From positions 1,739,501 through 1,803,500 of the forward strand of contig JAFEUB010000787.1 in NCBI GenBank assembly GCA_024529925.1: a stretch of DNA of 64,000 nt, in the 5' to 3' direction. The position numbers were made by a program, and so were the translations under genes. The notes under the pieces are model-generated. The model did not search any database and was not told the DNA's origin. It worked only from the letters and a program-made list of their open reading frames with translations. The DNA comes from Ophthalmolycus amberensis (lineage: Eukaryota; Chordata; Actinopteri; Perciformes; Zoarcidae). Position 1 is the first letter of the stretch; every line of letters starts with the position of its first letter. Below, piece by piece: positions 1 through 12,935 of the stretch.

Positions 1-600
1 TAGACATGATTGCCACTGCTATTGTTGCCTTTTTGTTCATGGCAGAAAACAGAAAAGACTGCCTGAGGGACACCGTCCTGCGTAGACAAAAGAATCCCGG
101 AAGGTTTTGGGTGCTTTTTGGAAACGTGCAAAAGACTTTCTCTTTTCAGTTCAGGACATTTTCAACGTGTCCCAATCCACCCTGTGAGCCGGCCGGAACC
201 TCTGGGGAATTTTCACAACATATTGTGATTCAACTTTCACTCAGACGCAGGCTTCCATGTTCGATCAGAGCAGAGCCTAGAGTGCAGCAACCACAGACAA
301 ACAGTCATCGCAACAAGCCACACTGGTCCTCATATCAGTGTCTCACAAGAGCGTTACTCCCAATCTAGTAACAGTTTTGACAGCACATGTAAGAAAATTA
401 CTAGTTTTGTTTCATGACAATTTACTCCAGTCTCCCATAAGCCCACCACTACACATATTAATGCACGTGGAAAGTCCCTCCATTGCTTCTCTAACACTAG
501 TTTTTTTGTGAGTAAAGCTTCCTCTGTTCTTAGAATGCTGAGCAATTACCTGAGTTCAGTCTTAGCAGAGAAGTACTGCCTCCTTTGCTGATCTGTGCTA

Positions 601-656
<56 letters not shown>

Positions 657-1680
657 TTTGTGCAACCAGTTGTCTGTTCACGCATGTCACGCGTGTCCGT
701 GCGTGCACACATGCAGCTTTGACCAGCGGTTGGCGGAAGACTTCTTGTCAAGAAGAAATAGATTGAGTTCCTCTGAAGTCTGCTCATCTCTTTGATGTGG
801 GCCGCCCTTTTACCGTCAGCCTCAGCTCAGAGCCGACCGCAGTGCTTACACGCTTCCCACCAATGATCTCGCTGACCCTCATCCTGCTGCAGCTCAGCTC
901 CAAACACAGTGCTGCTTTCCGTATGTGTGGTTGCATGTCGGCTGTGTGTGCACACACGTCTTCAGGAAGACAAAAAGCACGACCTCCCTCCCTCCCCCCA
1001 TGTTTGTTGCATGAATGTTGGAAGCTGTTGCAGGATTTATTAAACGAAACTGAACGTCATGCAAGACAAACCAAGTGTGTGTGCAATATTGTAGATTTCC
1101 TAAAAGCCCACCTCTGATCTGCCAAGTGCAAGTTACGCTCTACAGCAGAGGAAAACGTTGGGTTGTTGGCACCGTGCTGTCTCCCATTTCCACTTGGCTG
1201 CACAAAACTACAACTAAGCACACCACCCACTGACACACAGACCTCTCCAGACTCAGCTGCCGGTGCGCAGGAAACAAAAGAAATCCCCCCCCCCCCAGCC
1301 TCGGCCTCGGTTCTGGCAGCAGCGATTGCGCAAGCTGTTGTATAAGGCAGCTGGTGGTATGAGAGGTATAAGGTCAGTGCCTGGAAACAACACATGTCAC
1401 AAGCATCGTTATGTTGTAACTACTTTGCTCCATCTCTCCGTTTAATCTCTCTCTCTCTCTCTCACAGCCACCCAACTCTCTGTCAGCCACCCCCATTTTA
1501 CTCTCTACTTCTTCTCTTTAAGTGTGTAACTGATGTCGTGCAACACTTCCTGGTACTTTTATATCTCTGCAATCTGCTGTATTTACTTCCCACACTGCTG
1601 CATTAAAGGCAGCCGGTATGCCAACAGTCTGCAAAGTTTCATGCAAAGGAGAAATAACATTTCTGACAAGCGACGGATGA
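1..1680. other. Gene-poor flank with simple repeats
   Basis: I see no convincing exon here: the open frames are short, lack recognisable domains and lie in unrelated frames. The stretch holds a TG microsatellite near 601-655, a short C tract near 1287 and a CT tract near 1449. It lies beyond the 3' end of gadd45ga. Confidence 0.5.
601..655. repeat. (TG)n microsatellite
   Basis: About 50 bp of almost pure TG dinucleotides. The cysteine/valine and histidine/threonine runs in overlapping open frames are artefacts of this repeat. Confidence 0.97.
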
Positions 1681-1689
1681 GTTTGATTG

Positions 1690-1695
1690 TTTATT
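1690..1695 (-). terminator. Poly(A) signal for gadd45ga
   Basis: TTTATT on the plus strand reads AATAAA on the minus strand, about 700 bp downstream of the gadd45ga stop codon. This implies a 3' UTR of roughly 1.67-2.39 kb in window coordinates. The assignment rests on position and motif only. Confidence 0.55.
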
Positions 1696-2388
1696 CACAA
1701 AACATTTCAAAAATGAATACAATTCAAACAATGTTGCATATTTGAAAGTCAAAATATTCGTCCGTGAGTAAGTGTCACAGGCTCAGACGCAGTGCAGATC
1801 AGGATTTGCACGCAAAGTCTGTGCTTTATTCCAAGAAGTCCCTGATCGCTGCGCTGGTAAAGAAAAGTAAAGTCCATGTAGACATCTTCAGAACGCCCTC
1901 TTCCGGACCAGCATCCTCCTCGTTCCCCTCTAATGAGATCCAGTCCAGCCTCGGCACTTTCGTAAGTCCATTTCTTGCAAAAGTCTCGGCGACCTTGCTC
2001 CGCTCGGTTCCCCATCGCCTTGTATCTCAGGCGCCACTCATCATCTATTCATGCACTATATGCAGTACATTCCAAATCCTTCTCAGTGTCCGTCAGGCTT
2101 TTCAGTCCACTCCCGCGTTCGCCCCAACCCGGTCCACACTTGACCTCTCAACTTGGAACGCTTCCTCGGGGCGACCCAGAACCAACGTGCCGACCCAGAA
2201 TGCACTGGAAGGATGTGCTCTTGCAAGGGGGGTGAAGGGGGTGGGGGTTACAGCCACATCCTCTTAATCCAGACATGTGAGGCAGAAAGGCTTGACGCCC
2301 CCCCCACATCCCCAACTGAGGCTCAGCTCCTTGACTTTCTTTTCATCATCACCATCATCATGTGAAGCATTATAGGTGGAGTGTCACT

Positions 2389-3277
2389 TCAGCGCTCCTC
2401 CAGCGTGATGGTGGGCACCCAGTCGTACACACTGCGGCTCTCCTCACAGAACAGACTCAGCTTGTCCAGAGCGGGGTCTTTCCATGGGTTTGCACTCGGG
2501 CTCTGAAATTAAAAATAAAAAAACGAGACATTTAGAGTCAGGACACAAGAGGCAGACATGAGCTATGCAGACATGCAGTGACTTGGCAGCGTGTGCAGAA
2601 TAGTCAGACAGAGGCGGGGAGTGATGCGTGCATGATTCACCGGCTGCCTAGAGAGTGGGTGCTTCCGGGGAACGTACCGTGACAAGAATGCAATGCGCGT
2701 CCTTGGGCTCGCCGGTCTCGCCTGCGCTCACGAGGTCGGCGAGGCGCTCGATGTCGTTGACGCGCACTACGTTGATGTCGTTGTCGAAGCAGAACGCCTG
2801 GATGAGGGTGAAGTGGATCTGGAGTGCGATGTCGCACTCGTACTCCTCATCGGTGGCGAGGACGCAGAATGCCACGCTGTCTGGGTCACTGTGGGGGAAA
2901 GACACGAGCGGGGGTCAGAACACGTTCTTTTCACGCATATGCTTCGAATAAAAAAAAATTAAAAATAAAAGACAATTGCAGTTAAACATTTCGTGGATTG
3001 CAATACTTACACATTCATGACTTTCGCAGATTCGTAAACTCCAACTGTCAGGTACTCCTGCTTCTTAGCAGCCACCAGCAGCTCCTCCAGGGCTGCGCCT
3101 GCACTTTGCACCCTTGACATGAGACAAATACGCATCATTAGGACACTGCGCACAGTTTTGGTAAACAGGGTATAAAGCATTAACCCGGCAGCTTGAACAC
3201 TGCGTCCTTGTGTAAAATATTTACCTGTCTACGTTTTCCATTGCGTTCTCTTGTCCGCGGATCTCTTCCAGAGTCAT
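2389..3277 (-). CDS. gadd45ga: Growth arrest and DNA-damage-inducible protein GADD45 gamma
   Basis: Four coding exons on the minus strand: 3225-3277, 3011-3112, 2678-2888 and 2389-2502. Joined they give 480 nt, 159 aa, in frame throughout. The product starts MTLEEIRGQE, has the family core DIALQIHFTLIQAFCFDNDI and ends DWVPTITLEER, all typical of GADD45G; 159 aa is the usual length. GADD45 proteins are small acidic nuclear/cytoplasmic stress sensors of the L7Ae fold that bind MEKK4, PCNA, p21 and CDK1/cyclin B, linking stress signals to p38/JNK and cell-cycle arrest (family knowledge). The GTAAGT-type donors and AG acceptors are clear; the exon 2 acceptor (TCAAG) is the weakest. A TATA box, a CCAAT box and a GC box lie upstream, fitting an inducible early-response gene. 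The gamma assignment is firm; the a-versus-b teleost paralogue call is less so. Confidence 0.93.
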
Positions 3278-3388
3278 AGTTATAATTCCAAGCGCGATCG
3301 GGATCGTTGCAGTGAACTGAAGCGGTTGCGTGTCTCTCCGTGTATCGTCTCTTGCGTTTATTCTGAGCTCGGAACGGGCGGTGGGTGG

Positions 3389-3395
3389 ATTTATA
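3389..3395 (-). promoter_or_regulatory. TATA box of gadd45ga
   Basis: The minus strand reads TATAAAT about 112 bp upstream of the gadd45ga ATG. It is preceded by an inverted CCAAT (ATTGG on plus at 3452-3456) and a GGGGCGG box at 3421. Transcription would start near 3360. Motif and spacing support it; no start-site data were available. Confidence 0.75.
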
Positions 3396-3459
3396 GCAGA
3401 TCGGCGTAGTTTCTCGGCAAGGGGCGGTCTTTCCAGCTCATGCGTCCTACCATTGGCTC

Positions 3460-5890
3460 GGAGCAGCCAGGGAGGGGGTGAGGAAAGCACAAATCCCCGG
3501 GCAGTTACAGTGAGCTTGTTGACAATCCCACGTGGGGCAACATTACAACCTTTCAAGAAATATCCCCCCCCCTTCTCTCTCTCCACCACCCACCACCGAT
3601 TCCTGCTTGCCTTGTCAACATCCAACATCACCACGATGAACAAAAAACTTAAAGTCCTCTTTACTGCAGATAGCAGCCTGGTCACGTGAATCTGTGAATA
3701 TCACGCAGTCGGCTCAATTCTATTCTGTCACGTTTGTGAGTATATGGGCTAAATCACACCTTTGGAGGATAAATGTGTTTCAGCATCCCAATTTATTTTC
3801 TTATAATAATCTCATTGTTTGCATTGTGATGATAACAGGTGGAGGTCACCGTTTATTCGCCCTGTTATTGATCACGTCATCGCGGAATGCCAGGAAGCAT
3901 GCCTGTTGTTTGTTGGTTGTATAATTGTTCAGGACCATGTGATGTTTTCCCATGACAGTTATATAGCGGACCAACAACAGGTACAAACTGGTGTTGAAGA
4001 GATAAGAAGTCAAAAGAAAAGGAACGTTTTTTTGGGGGGGGGGGGGGGGAGAGTGGAATCGGTGGTGAAATGAATCTCTCCCATGATAAACTCTGGAACA
4101 ATCTTGTGAGGATTGGACTTCCCCAGCGCGGGGGAATCCCTGCGTTCTAGCCCATCTGAACTTTCCCCGGTGTCTGTAGCCTTGCATCGCTCTCAATAAA
4201 CAGCTTGTTGACGGTGCACCTGCCCCCTATGAACCGGTTACTGAACGTGCTGCAGTGTTTGCAGTCCGCTCGGAGAACTCACGAGTGAGACCCGCAAGCG
4301 TGGCCCAAACCCCCCAAATAGGGCGAAATGTCTTGATTGATGCGTGTTTGGCAGACTGACCAGAAAAACAGCTTGTTTGCCGGCACACGCCACTTTTTTT
4401 TTTTGTTCGTCCGTTGAAAGAAAAGCTTTGATTGCCAGTCTGACTAGCTACTTGACGCGTGTCGCTTCTCCCCAAAGAGAGAGAGAGAGAAAGAAAAGGG
4501 CGACCTTTGTGCCACAACAATACGCGCGTCCTCCACCTGCCCCCGGCTGCGGGGGGTTTGTGAGTATAAGGCCTATGTGTGCACTTTATGACCCTTGCTC
4601 CATTCAGTGCCCTGCGGCAGATGCCCGACAGATGCGCGTTTGCCCCCCCCCCCCTCCCGAAACGTGCCACGCGCCATGGCCAGTAAGTAGTCTCTTTACA
4701 GGCCAGTTGATCTTATCAGTGCGCGACTGCATGTTTACATTCAACATCACTCGCTTTATACACAGATGCGGAAGGGTGTGCACGTTTGCACACCCGCAGG
4801 CTGTCTTAACATGAAGATGATGTCTCAAACGCTTATCCAGAGTAAATGTGAGTAATTCTGCACCAGGGGAAATCTATAGGTGGGCTACGACAAAGTGGGT
4901 CTGATTAGGGGAATTTTTCTCGATGCTAATAAACCACTCTGACATTCACTCACGCAAATTAAGATACCATGATAGCTGGATCCACACCGTCATGGAGCGG
5001 CTGAGAGCGCGCGGTGTCAAGACATGTGCGCGGACGGACGGACGGCGCCACCTGCTGGTCATTGAGCCAGTGACCTTTCCCTCACTTACACTGCTAAAGT
5101 CTCAACGTGTTGAATGAACCCCCATGACTCATGATTCCAACCTCACATATTGCTGAGTCATCAACCAGTCCCCTGCATGTTGTTATTCCCCGACAGCTGA
5201 TGTTGCTCCGGTTGTTTTCCCAGACATGTTGCATGTTGAACTGGGGTGAAAATAGAATGATCGTGTGAGTGAAAAACAGTCTGAATTTACAGAGCTGTAT
5301 GCCCACTCGCCCTCTTTGTATCCATACATGTAAATGAACACTAATCCAATGCACTCATGTGATTCTGTAGCCAGATAAACAACGTTACATAAATACTGGT
5401 GGAATTTGTATGGCTTTTGCACTTGTGAATGCAGTAAACAGTTTGGCTAAGATGATAAGGGGAAATCCCTGTCTGGCTGTGCAAATCCCAATGGAGGATA
5501 AATAAGTAACGGCCTCACGACATGACCAGGCAAGGCAACAAACAACTAAACACTGTAATGGTCCAAAGCTGTGGCGAACAGTTCCAGACTGTGGTTGTGC
5601 TGGCAGCTCCTGAGCACTAATTTGTCTGTGAGAATGTCACTAAATGTCACTGTGTTGCTGCTAAAGAAGACCGTCTTGGAAAAAGAAAGATTGTGGAAGC
5701 TGTGACGAGCATTTACATTTATTTTTAATAAGTGTTTGAGGTAAATCTTAAATAAAACGTCCAAATGTGTCCTGTTTAACGTTTCATCTCAAAGAGAGTC
5801 TCGTACGGTCAACAGCCTCCTCAAGTTGTACAGTTCGTGGTGTTCTGCTGTTCCTTCGCCCCAATAACACAGATCAAGAAAACTTTGTTC
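3460..5890. other. Intergenic region between gadd45ga and creb3l3
   Basis: No exon with family resemblance or a good splice frame was found on either strand. A G tract lies near 4035, a C tract near 4647, and GA-rich tracts lie around 4480. It may hold gadd45ga upstream regulatory DNA, but nothing specific could be named. Confidence 0.4.
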
Positions 5891-5906
5891 AGATATATAT
5901 AAAAAG

Positions 5907-5912
5907 TTTATT
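5907..5912 (-). terminator. Poly(A) signal for creb3l3
   Basis: The minus strand reads AATAAA about 1.27 kb downstream of the creb3l3 stop codon, with no other gene between. It would give a long 3' UTR (about 5.89-7.18 kb). Nearer, weaker signals cannot be excluded. Confidence 0.45.
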
Positions 5913-7180
5913 ATTATTATTATAGATGTCCAGACATGTCTTTTACATAAAGAGCTCCAATGTACAGAAGAGCCACAATCATTTAAGCATATTCACATTT
6001 CATTCCTGGACTTTGTCAAATGACAGTGCGTTTGTTCAACATTTAAAATCTCACTGACTGTCGATTATAACAAAAAGTAGTTCCAATACCATTTAGATTC
6101 CAGGTATACCACCGACGGTAACATAAGAAATACTAATGACAAGAATGCCTCGCTGACAAAACAGGTCATTGCATTTTTGAGTACATTTTACTGCAACACG
6201 GTTTATATATTACACACGGATGTATTTCAAACCCCTTGTTCGGTGCACACAGGTGCGAAGGTATTCCAGACATGTTAAGAAAGATAAGAACTGTCCCATG
6301 AAGTTGGAAAAGAGGAGATGGTAGGGGTGGACTTCGGTTGGCAGGCAATGACAAACGCAACGGTTCAGCGTCTTGTTCCATATTTTGCATTATGACATTA
6401 TATTTCTTGCTTTACTGTACAACATAAAAACAAAGCATTCCAAAATTTTTAAAAAAGAAGCGTGGATACCCTTGTTACAAGGGAAATACTAATACTTTAC
6501 AAGTCTTCTAAATGGCCAAATGTCCTGCAATGGCTTCAGCATTACGGTGGTCAGACAACCACTTTAATCAAGCGTTACGAGCATCGAGCAGCCTATGTTT
6601 CTACTATGCGATGGAGGTGTCTGGCTAGTCTGCGGTGCAAACTGTTGGGAGTGCTTATTTTCACAATAATTTACTATGGGAGAGTCCTTCATGAGCGTAC
6701 GTTAATATTTAGATCTGCTAAAGACAGACACGAGTCGAACATAGCCCCAAACCCCTAGAATTTGGCAATAAATAGTGCCATCAAGTAAAACGTCTCTTCT
6801 GTCATCAGCACCGCATTGTGCATTGAAAATGGGAGCCCTCAGTGCTACTTAGGTTGCATGTGGCCTCCAGCGGGACAGGCGTCTAGTTTACCACGGCGAT
6901 GTCCTAATCTTTAGGTAGTTTACGCTGCTGAAATATGGAAATCTCTCTCCAGGTATTTCAGCCTACTGGAGCACGGACAAAGTGCAAATAAAGTAACAAT
7001 AGTACATCGGAAGGCTGTTAGAGGGGAAAAGCAGGGACAGAAAGACTGATCCTAGATCATGATAAATACCGGTATGTTCCCTTCATCCTTTTGTAAGTTT
7101 AAGCTTCACCTCTGGTACCTAAAACATTAGGAAGATAGCTCCCTCTGCTGGTTGTATTGATCAACATCTCCCCCCCACCA

Positions 7181-10100
7181 CTACATCTCATCTGAGCGGT
7201 GCTGCTGTAGAATGACAGACGGGGGGTTCCGGTCTATCCAGTTATCCTTGGATCCCGCGACCTCGTACGCCACGGCGCCGTCGACGGATCCTTCCAGCGA
7301 GGGCCCCGCTCCGCCGGCCGGCCCCGGCTTCATCTCCGCGGCCTGAGCGGGGAAGTCCGCCGAGGAGTTGCTGCTGACTCCTGTTTCGGAGTCGGGCTGC
7401 TCCACCATCTGGAAGCCGGGCGTGTGATTCTTCTGGCTGCCGGTGAAGACGGCTTTGACGTTCTCCACCTCGGCTTGGGGCACTAAGAGAACCTCCTCGT
7501 CCTCAGGCTCAAGGTCCCCGAGGTAAGATATGGCATCTGTGCTTTCTGGTGGCATCGAGCGCAAGGTCCGGGAGATGACTGCAACGATGAACGAGAAATG
7601 AGTTACCGAGGAAGGTATTCAAGAAATGTCAGTCACACAGTAGATAAAATCAATGGAACAGCACTGAACGGACACGCCGTCTTGATGAAGCATCGTACAA
7701 ATTCTGGGTATCGAAAAGTACAGATATGACAAACGAGACTTTTAATTCTTATTTTGAGGTAACTTACTGGAAGAGGGTGTGTAGAGTCCCTTCTGTTCTC
7801 TGTTTCCGCCGAACGGGTTGACTGACGGGAAGATGATGAGACAGAAAGAGAGCAGGAACACCTGGAGGGCAACCCAACGGAGAGAGTGAGAGGAAAACTA
7901 AAGAGAACAATACTGCAGCATGACAAAGAACTTCATACGGGAGCAATAATCAGGAGAGGAAAGAGGAGCCGTCACATTTACCATAACACAAGTGCTGGTT
8001 GTGCTGGCCTTCATAGTCGACATCTTCACAATCGCCTGTAGCTTCTTCAGCTGCTCGATCAAGGAGCTGTGATGTGCAAGAGGACAAATTCACTGTAGCG
8101 GCCGTCAGTAGATTCAAAAACACTTTCCAGATACGCGTTATTACTTATTAATGCAGAAGAGATGTCGCTTACATGTTCTGTTTGTGGAGCATTTGGACTT
8201 TCTTCTGTAGTTCCAGGTTGTGTGCAGTACAGATGGCGACCCTGTGGCAGACATTGATTCAGTAATTAGGATGTTTATCCAAAAGTGCATAGACTTTTTG
8301 AACAACCATAAAAAATAAACGCATACAGTTGATCACTGCCAGCATAACTAGTCACGGGCAACTAGGCAGGAAAAGTGCTGTATGTTCTTCTTTACGTTCT
8401 CCCTGCAGTGTGTGTTCTCGAGCGTGATTTAAATAAATGTGATATTAGAAATAAGTCTTTTGACTGTACGGCTGCAAAGATTAGTAGATTCATCGATTAG
8501 TTGATTTGTAGGAAATCAATCGGCAACTCTTTTGATATTCAAATTATTTTCTTCGCAGAAATCCAGAGCACGACCTAGTTCCAAAAATGTCTGCATCAAT
8601 GGTCAACAGAATCCATTCCCTTCTCATCGATAGTCCCTTTTGGCCTCTTCATCTCACCTGTTCTCCAGTCCGTCCACATACACCTTCTTCTTCTTGCGGC
8701 TCTCCTGAGCAGACTGCTTGTTGCGGATCTTCCTCCTGACCCTCTTCAAGGTCCTCTCCTCAGCCTGTTACACAGATAGAGGGCTTTCACCACGGCGTTG
8801 CCATGACAACGTAGATATAGAAAACAGCCTTGAGCAACTTTGCCGCAAAAATTCAAATATGGCCAAAAACAATACACAGTTCAGGATTATTGTACAATAA
8901 TTGCTACGATAATGAACAATAATTATTTTGTATCAGCACTTATGTTGTCTGACTAGGCTCATTATTGTACAAACATTTACAACATATGACAGACGTTCTC
9001 ATCCAGTAGAGTTTACAATGCCGCCAATCAGCTCAAATAAGTAAACGTTTTCAGCATTAACTACCTTTGTGAGCGGCATGTGTGTCGGAATAGTTGCTCC
9101 CTCTTTCCCCAAAAGCCGCTTCTCCTCCTCAGTGAGCACAATCTCTTTAAACTGGAACTAAAGAGGGGAAAAGACTTTAATCTCCTGTACAAGACGGTAC
9201 TACAGATGCAACATGCACAGAATCAGCAGATCATGTCACAAACATAAATGAGGCATTTAAACTGAAACTTCCCGTCTTCTTCAGGCAATCTCTTTGATTC
9301 GACCAAAAAAGCAAACAACAGAGAACTGAGGATAAGGAGGGAGAACTGACCTGGTCTGCTGCGTTGGCTGGAGTTGAATCCTGTGTTGAGTCGTCCTCTA
9401 TGGACAAAGTGCAGGGCAGCTCATCTGTGAAGTCCTCCTCTACTGCCTCACACACCAAGTCGTCTGACAGGAGAGAAATACCTTTGAAATGACGGTAATC
9501 TGCCCATCTGTTGATAATAGATGCAGCATCCCTCTCACCGAATGTGCACTCAATGCATGTGTTTTGTAGGTATTCATCAAGGGGTTGGATAGGTTACAAA
9601 ATACGAATATACCGTAGCCTATAGAATTCATAAATGACGTCAGAATCAGGGGGTTCTTGGAGTTAACGTACCCAGATCAATGAAGACATCCGTATCTGGC
9701 TTCTCCGCCCTCACACTCTGCAGGACGTCCATGTCCCCGCCTCCGCCCTGCAGCAGAGAGTAGCTGTGATCCGCCTGGACTGTCAAAACCTCCAGGCTCT
9801 CCGTCTGCATCTCTCCGGGGCCCAGGGCCGGGTCAGAGTGCACCGGGCTGGGCTGGGAGTAGCGGGGACTGGGCACAACGTCACTATCGCTGCCCTGGGG
9901 ACTCGGGCACCCCAGGTGGTTGTTGTTTCCAACCCCGGTGCTGCTGTCGTCAGAAATGCCGCTGTCGCTGCCCAAGGGAGAGTGAGAGGGACCGATGGCC
10001 TCCATGTTGTACTCTCCCTCTAACAAGCTGGACAGAAAGTCTTCAGTGTCCATTCCTGTCAGCATCTGGGAGAAAACGAAATGTTAGCTTTAAGGCCAAG

Positions 10101-10365
10101 ACTACAGTCTAGACTAGAGTCATCCAAAAATAAAGAGGGACAATGTGGGTTAATATTGTCTTGGGAAGCAATCTAACCAACTTCCTCCAAAGTGCGTATT
10201 TCTATTCAGTGAATGAACTCTCACATCTTGCTCCGACAGCCAGGACTCAATGAGTCCACTCTCATCAGCAAAGAGAGGCTCGGTGGATCCATCCACTCCG
10301 TCGTGGAACAGCAGCCCCAACAGGTCCGCTCCATCCATGTCTGGAAGGTCCTCAGTGACTGACAT
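7181..10365 (-). CDS. creb3l3: CREB3L3/CREB-H-type ER-membrane bZIP transcription factor
   Basis: Nine coding exons, minus strand: 10225-10365, 9672-10065, 9351-9463, 9065-9157, 8658-8764, 8173-8241, 7982-8066, 7768-7861 and 7181-7578; 1494 nt, 497 aa, in frame. Residues 1-210 are an acidic, Ser/Pro-rich activation region with SDSGISDDSS. The basic region (about 254-274) contains NKQSAQESRRKKK and is followed by a leucine zipper to about 325. A membrane segment at about 331-348 (SFCLIIFPSVNPF) follows, then the site-1 protease-type motif RTLR (369-372) and a luminal tail. CREB3-family factors sit in the ER and are cut by S1P/S2P in the Golgi to release the nuclear N-terminus; CREB-H controls hepatic lipid and acute-phase genes (family knowledge). 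ATG 10365 sits directly after a CTCCAG acceptor, implying a non-coding first exon upstream; an in-frame ATG at 10377 is the alternative. CREB3L3 fits best, but a CREB3L3-like teleost paralogue is possible. Confidence 0.85.
8466..8600. repeat. Degraded hAT-type MITE inside a creb3l3 intron
   Basis: The stretch contains GGCTGCAAAGATTAGTAGAT followed by ATCGATTAGTTG. It resembles the widespread fish repeats that begin with a GGGCTGCAACGATT-type end. It lies in the intron between exons 5 and 6 and does not touch the splice sites. No target-site duplication could be resolved. Confidence 0.45.
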
Positions 10366-10379
10366 CTGGAGCAACACAG

Positions 10380-12050
10380 CAGCATGCAGACCACAGCAAT
10401 GGCATTAACAACTATGTACACATAATAATTAAAGTCCCAGTAGTAATACAAATAAAAATCACTACATTTTAGATCTCGAGTCAGAGTATTGAGTCAAATG
10501 TTGTTTTAGCAAAGTCCAAAATCAACTTCCACTCTGCTGTAAAGTGTCTGACTCCTTGGGCTCTGTTCTGCAGCTTGCCCCACAAGCTGATCTCCATGTG
10601 GACACTGTTTTGACTGTGCGCGGTTCAGCAGCCACAATATTCAATTGTGAAATCTTAAGTATGACACATTATGCTTCCAAGTCAGTGAGTTAATAACACG
10701 TATCCTTAAGTGCTGTGTTAACGGCTTCATATTGCATCATTGCCACGTTCCCATCATGACCTCATCTTTTGTTGAGCCCCGCCCCCTCACATGCCTTTGT
10801 CACAAGATTTGAATTCAATGTCAAAACAAATAAGATGAAGAGCTTTTAGTTCATTCCAGAAAATGAATATTTCTATGCTCCATTGATTTTTTTTTTAATG
10901 TGAATGCAGTCCCGGATGCAGGGTGTCTTTGTTGTTTTGCAAAATAAGAGCATTGTCTTGTGGCATAACGTTAGCCATTGAACACAAACTAAATGACCTA
11001 GTTAATGCACTAGCAGTGAACACATACGAGCAATATGATTCATGAGCATTTGATTTTAACGAGCAGGAAAAAGACTATATTATACACTCCAATAGCAGAA
11101 AGAAGGCCGTGTTTTAGGCCAACGTCGACGAGCAAGCTAGTGTTAGCTTAATAATAATCCTTAGAGGATCTTTATGAGCAAGAGGGCGTGGTCCCTCGTA
11201 ACATTAAACACACTGAACACACATTTAACACAGTTCATGTCGACATTACTCCTCGTACCGTTCGATGAGAGGCCAGAAAATATCATTCGAGTGTGAGCGT
11301 CCGGGTGTCTTTAGGTTTCTCCACTCAGCGTTTCTTCGGTGCTGATAATAGTAGTCTACTGTCACAGCGCTTCCTACAGAAACTACCTTCCAACAAGGCA
11401 GAAATTGCGTCATCGCGTAAAGGCGGATATGAGTACGTGAGCTACTTGGGGGATTCTGGGAAGTGTAGTGTACAGCACCCGACCACGTATTGTACTCTTG
11501 ATTGTCTCGCTTTCTGCATACACATGAGCGGCAGCCATAGACTGTGGTGGCAGCAGTTAAATACAGCTAATAGACTAATACACTTATATAATATGAAGAT
11601 GATCCTGTAGTATTATTATTTTCTGATGCAGTTTTGTAAAATACAGCAGAAATGGTATAAAATAATGACCTGCTTGTGATGCCAGTGAAAAAATCTGAAG
11701 TGTATTAAACCTTAAAATGATATTGTAAATAAATACATTTGTTTGTATCTATATATATGTCTTTGAGTACCTTTTAAACCACTATACAAATACAATGTAT
11801 TATTATTATATATATATATAAACAATACAAAGTTAATGAACCACTGAAGTGTCTGGGCTGCTGTTATGTAGCTTGACGCACACTAGAGTCTGCATTGTGT
11901 GATACTATCAATAATAATAATAGAAAAAAGAAAGATACTGGAATAATTGCTCACAAATTACCGGTGAATGCACGTCTGGTGTTGAAATGATTACAACACA
12001 ATAGCATCATAAATATTTCACAAAAAAAGACGAAGGCATTTACATTTTCC
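10380..12050. other. creb3l3 5' region and gap to nim1k
   Basis: The untranslated first exon and promoter of creb3l3 should lie here, but I could not fix a start site; the block around 11.1-11.5 kb is the most CpG-rich part. Between 11.6 and 12.0 kb the DNA is AT-rich with ATT and AT runs and shows no coding signal. Confidence 0.35.
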
Positions 12051-12052
12051 AA

Positions 12053-12058
12053 TTTATT
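12053..12058 (-). terminator. Poly(A) signal for nim1k
   Basis: The minus strand reads AATAAA about 880 bp downstream of the nim1k stop codon, giving a plausible 3' UTR at 12.04-12.93 kb. Support is by motif and position only. Confidence 0.5.
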
Positions 12059-12935
12059 TTCATCAACACATAAGCATGAACATGGCATCAGATAGTTAAA
12101 GATAATAATAATTACTGAAACTCATTCCAAAAATGTCTGAGCTTGTATTAAAAAGATGTATTTTGCCACATGATCAATAATAAAACTTTGGTGGTTGGTA
12201 TGTTGGTATTTGTAGTTTAATGACATGTATCTGTTTTGTTTAGGCCACAGGAAAAATAGAGCGAGGTCATTCAGGTAAATCAGTGTAACACCAGGAACGT
12301 CTCATAGAGATACATCACATAATGTAAGATGTGAAATCTCTATTCAAGTTATCACAAACATTAAGGAGTATAATGAAACCAGTCTGGCTGATTTCATAAC
12401 ATGAAAGAAAACTAAGAAAAGTGCAATTGAACACGAAGAACCCATGTTTCATGTTCGGACTGCATGTTTCACCACTTTATCAACTCGGCATCATTTTGTT
12501 TTCCTTTAGATGTATGCTACAGTGATTTCTCAGATCGGGCTTATTGGTGTTTGCTGAGCATAGATAGCATGAGCGTGGGCTATAAACATCTGGCCTGCGT
12601 GACCCAGATTAAAGTTGTGTATGCCATCTAATCATCATTATGTTTACTCAAATCAATTATACTTCAAAACATTTCCAAATCTCATCAGCATTACAGGTCC
12701 CTGCCCAAAAGGGAGACAACAGTGATTCAGCTGCATCATCATTCTCACAGAGACTAATATTACTTACTAGAAGAAAGATACTAAAGTAAGAAATCCCAGA
12801 TTTCAGAAGCTCAGTGGGCTTTTTAATCATGCTTTAAATTCAAACTGCTGGACTGAATAGCACTTTTTTAATGTAATGTAATTTCACCCTAGACTATGAA
12901 GCTAATTAATTCCCAGAGTGAAGCAGAGCACTTTG

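Noticed and set aside
530..795. Short Cys/Val- or His/Thr-rich ORFs on both strands
   Set aside because: Translation of the TG/CA microsatellite.
9766..10023. 85-aa plus-strand ORF
   Set aside because: Antisense shadow of creb3l3 coding exon 2.
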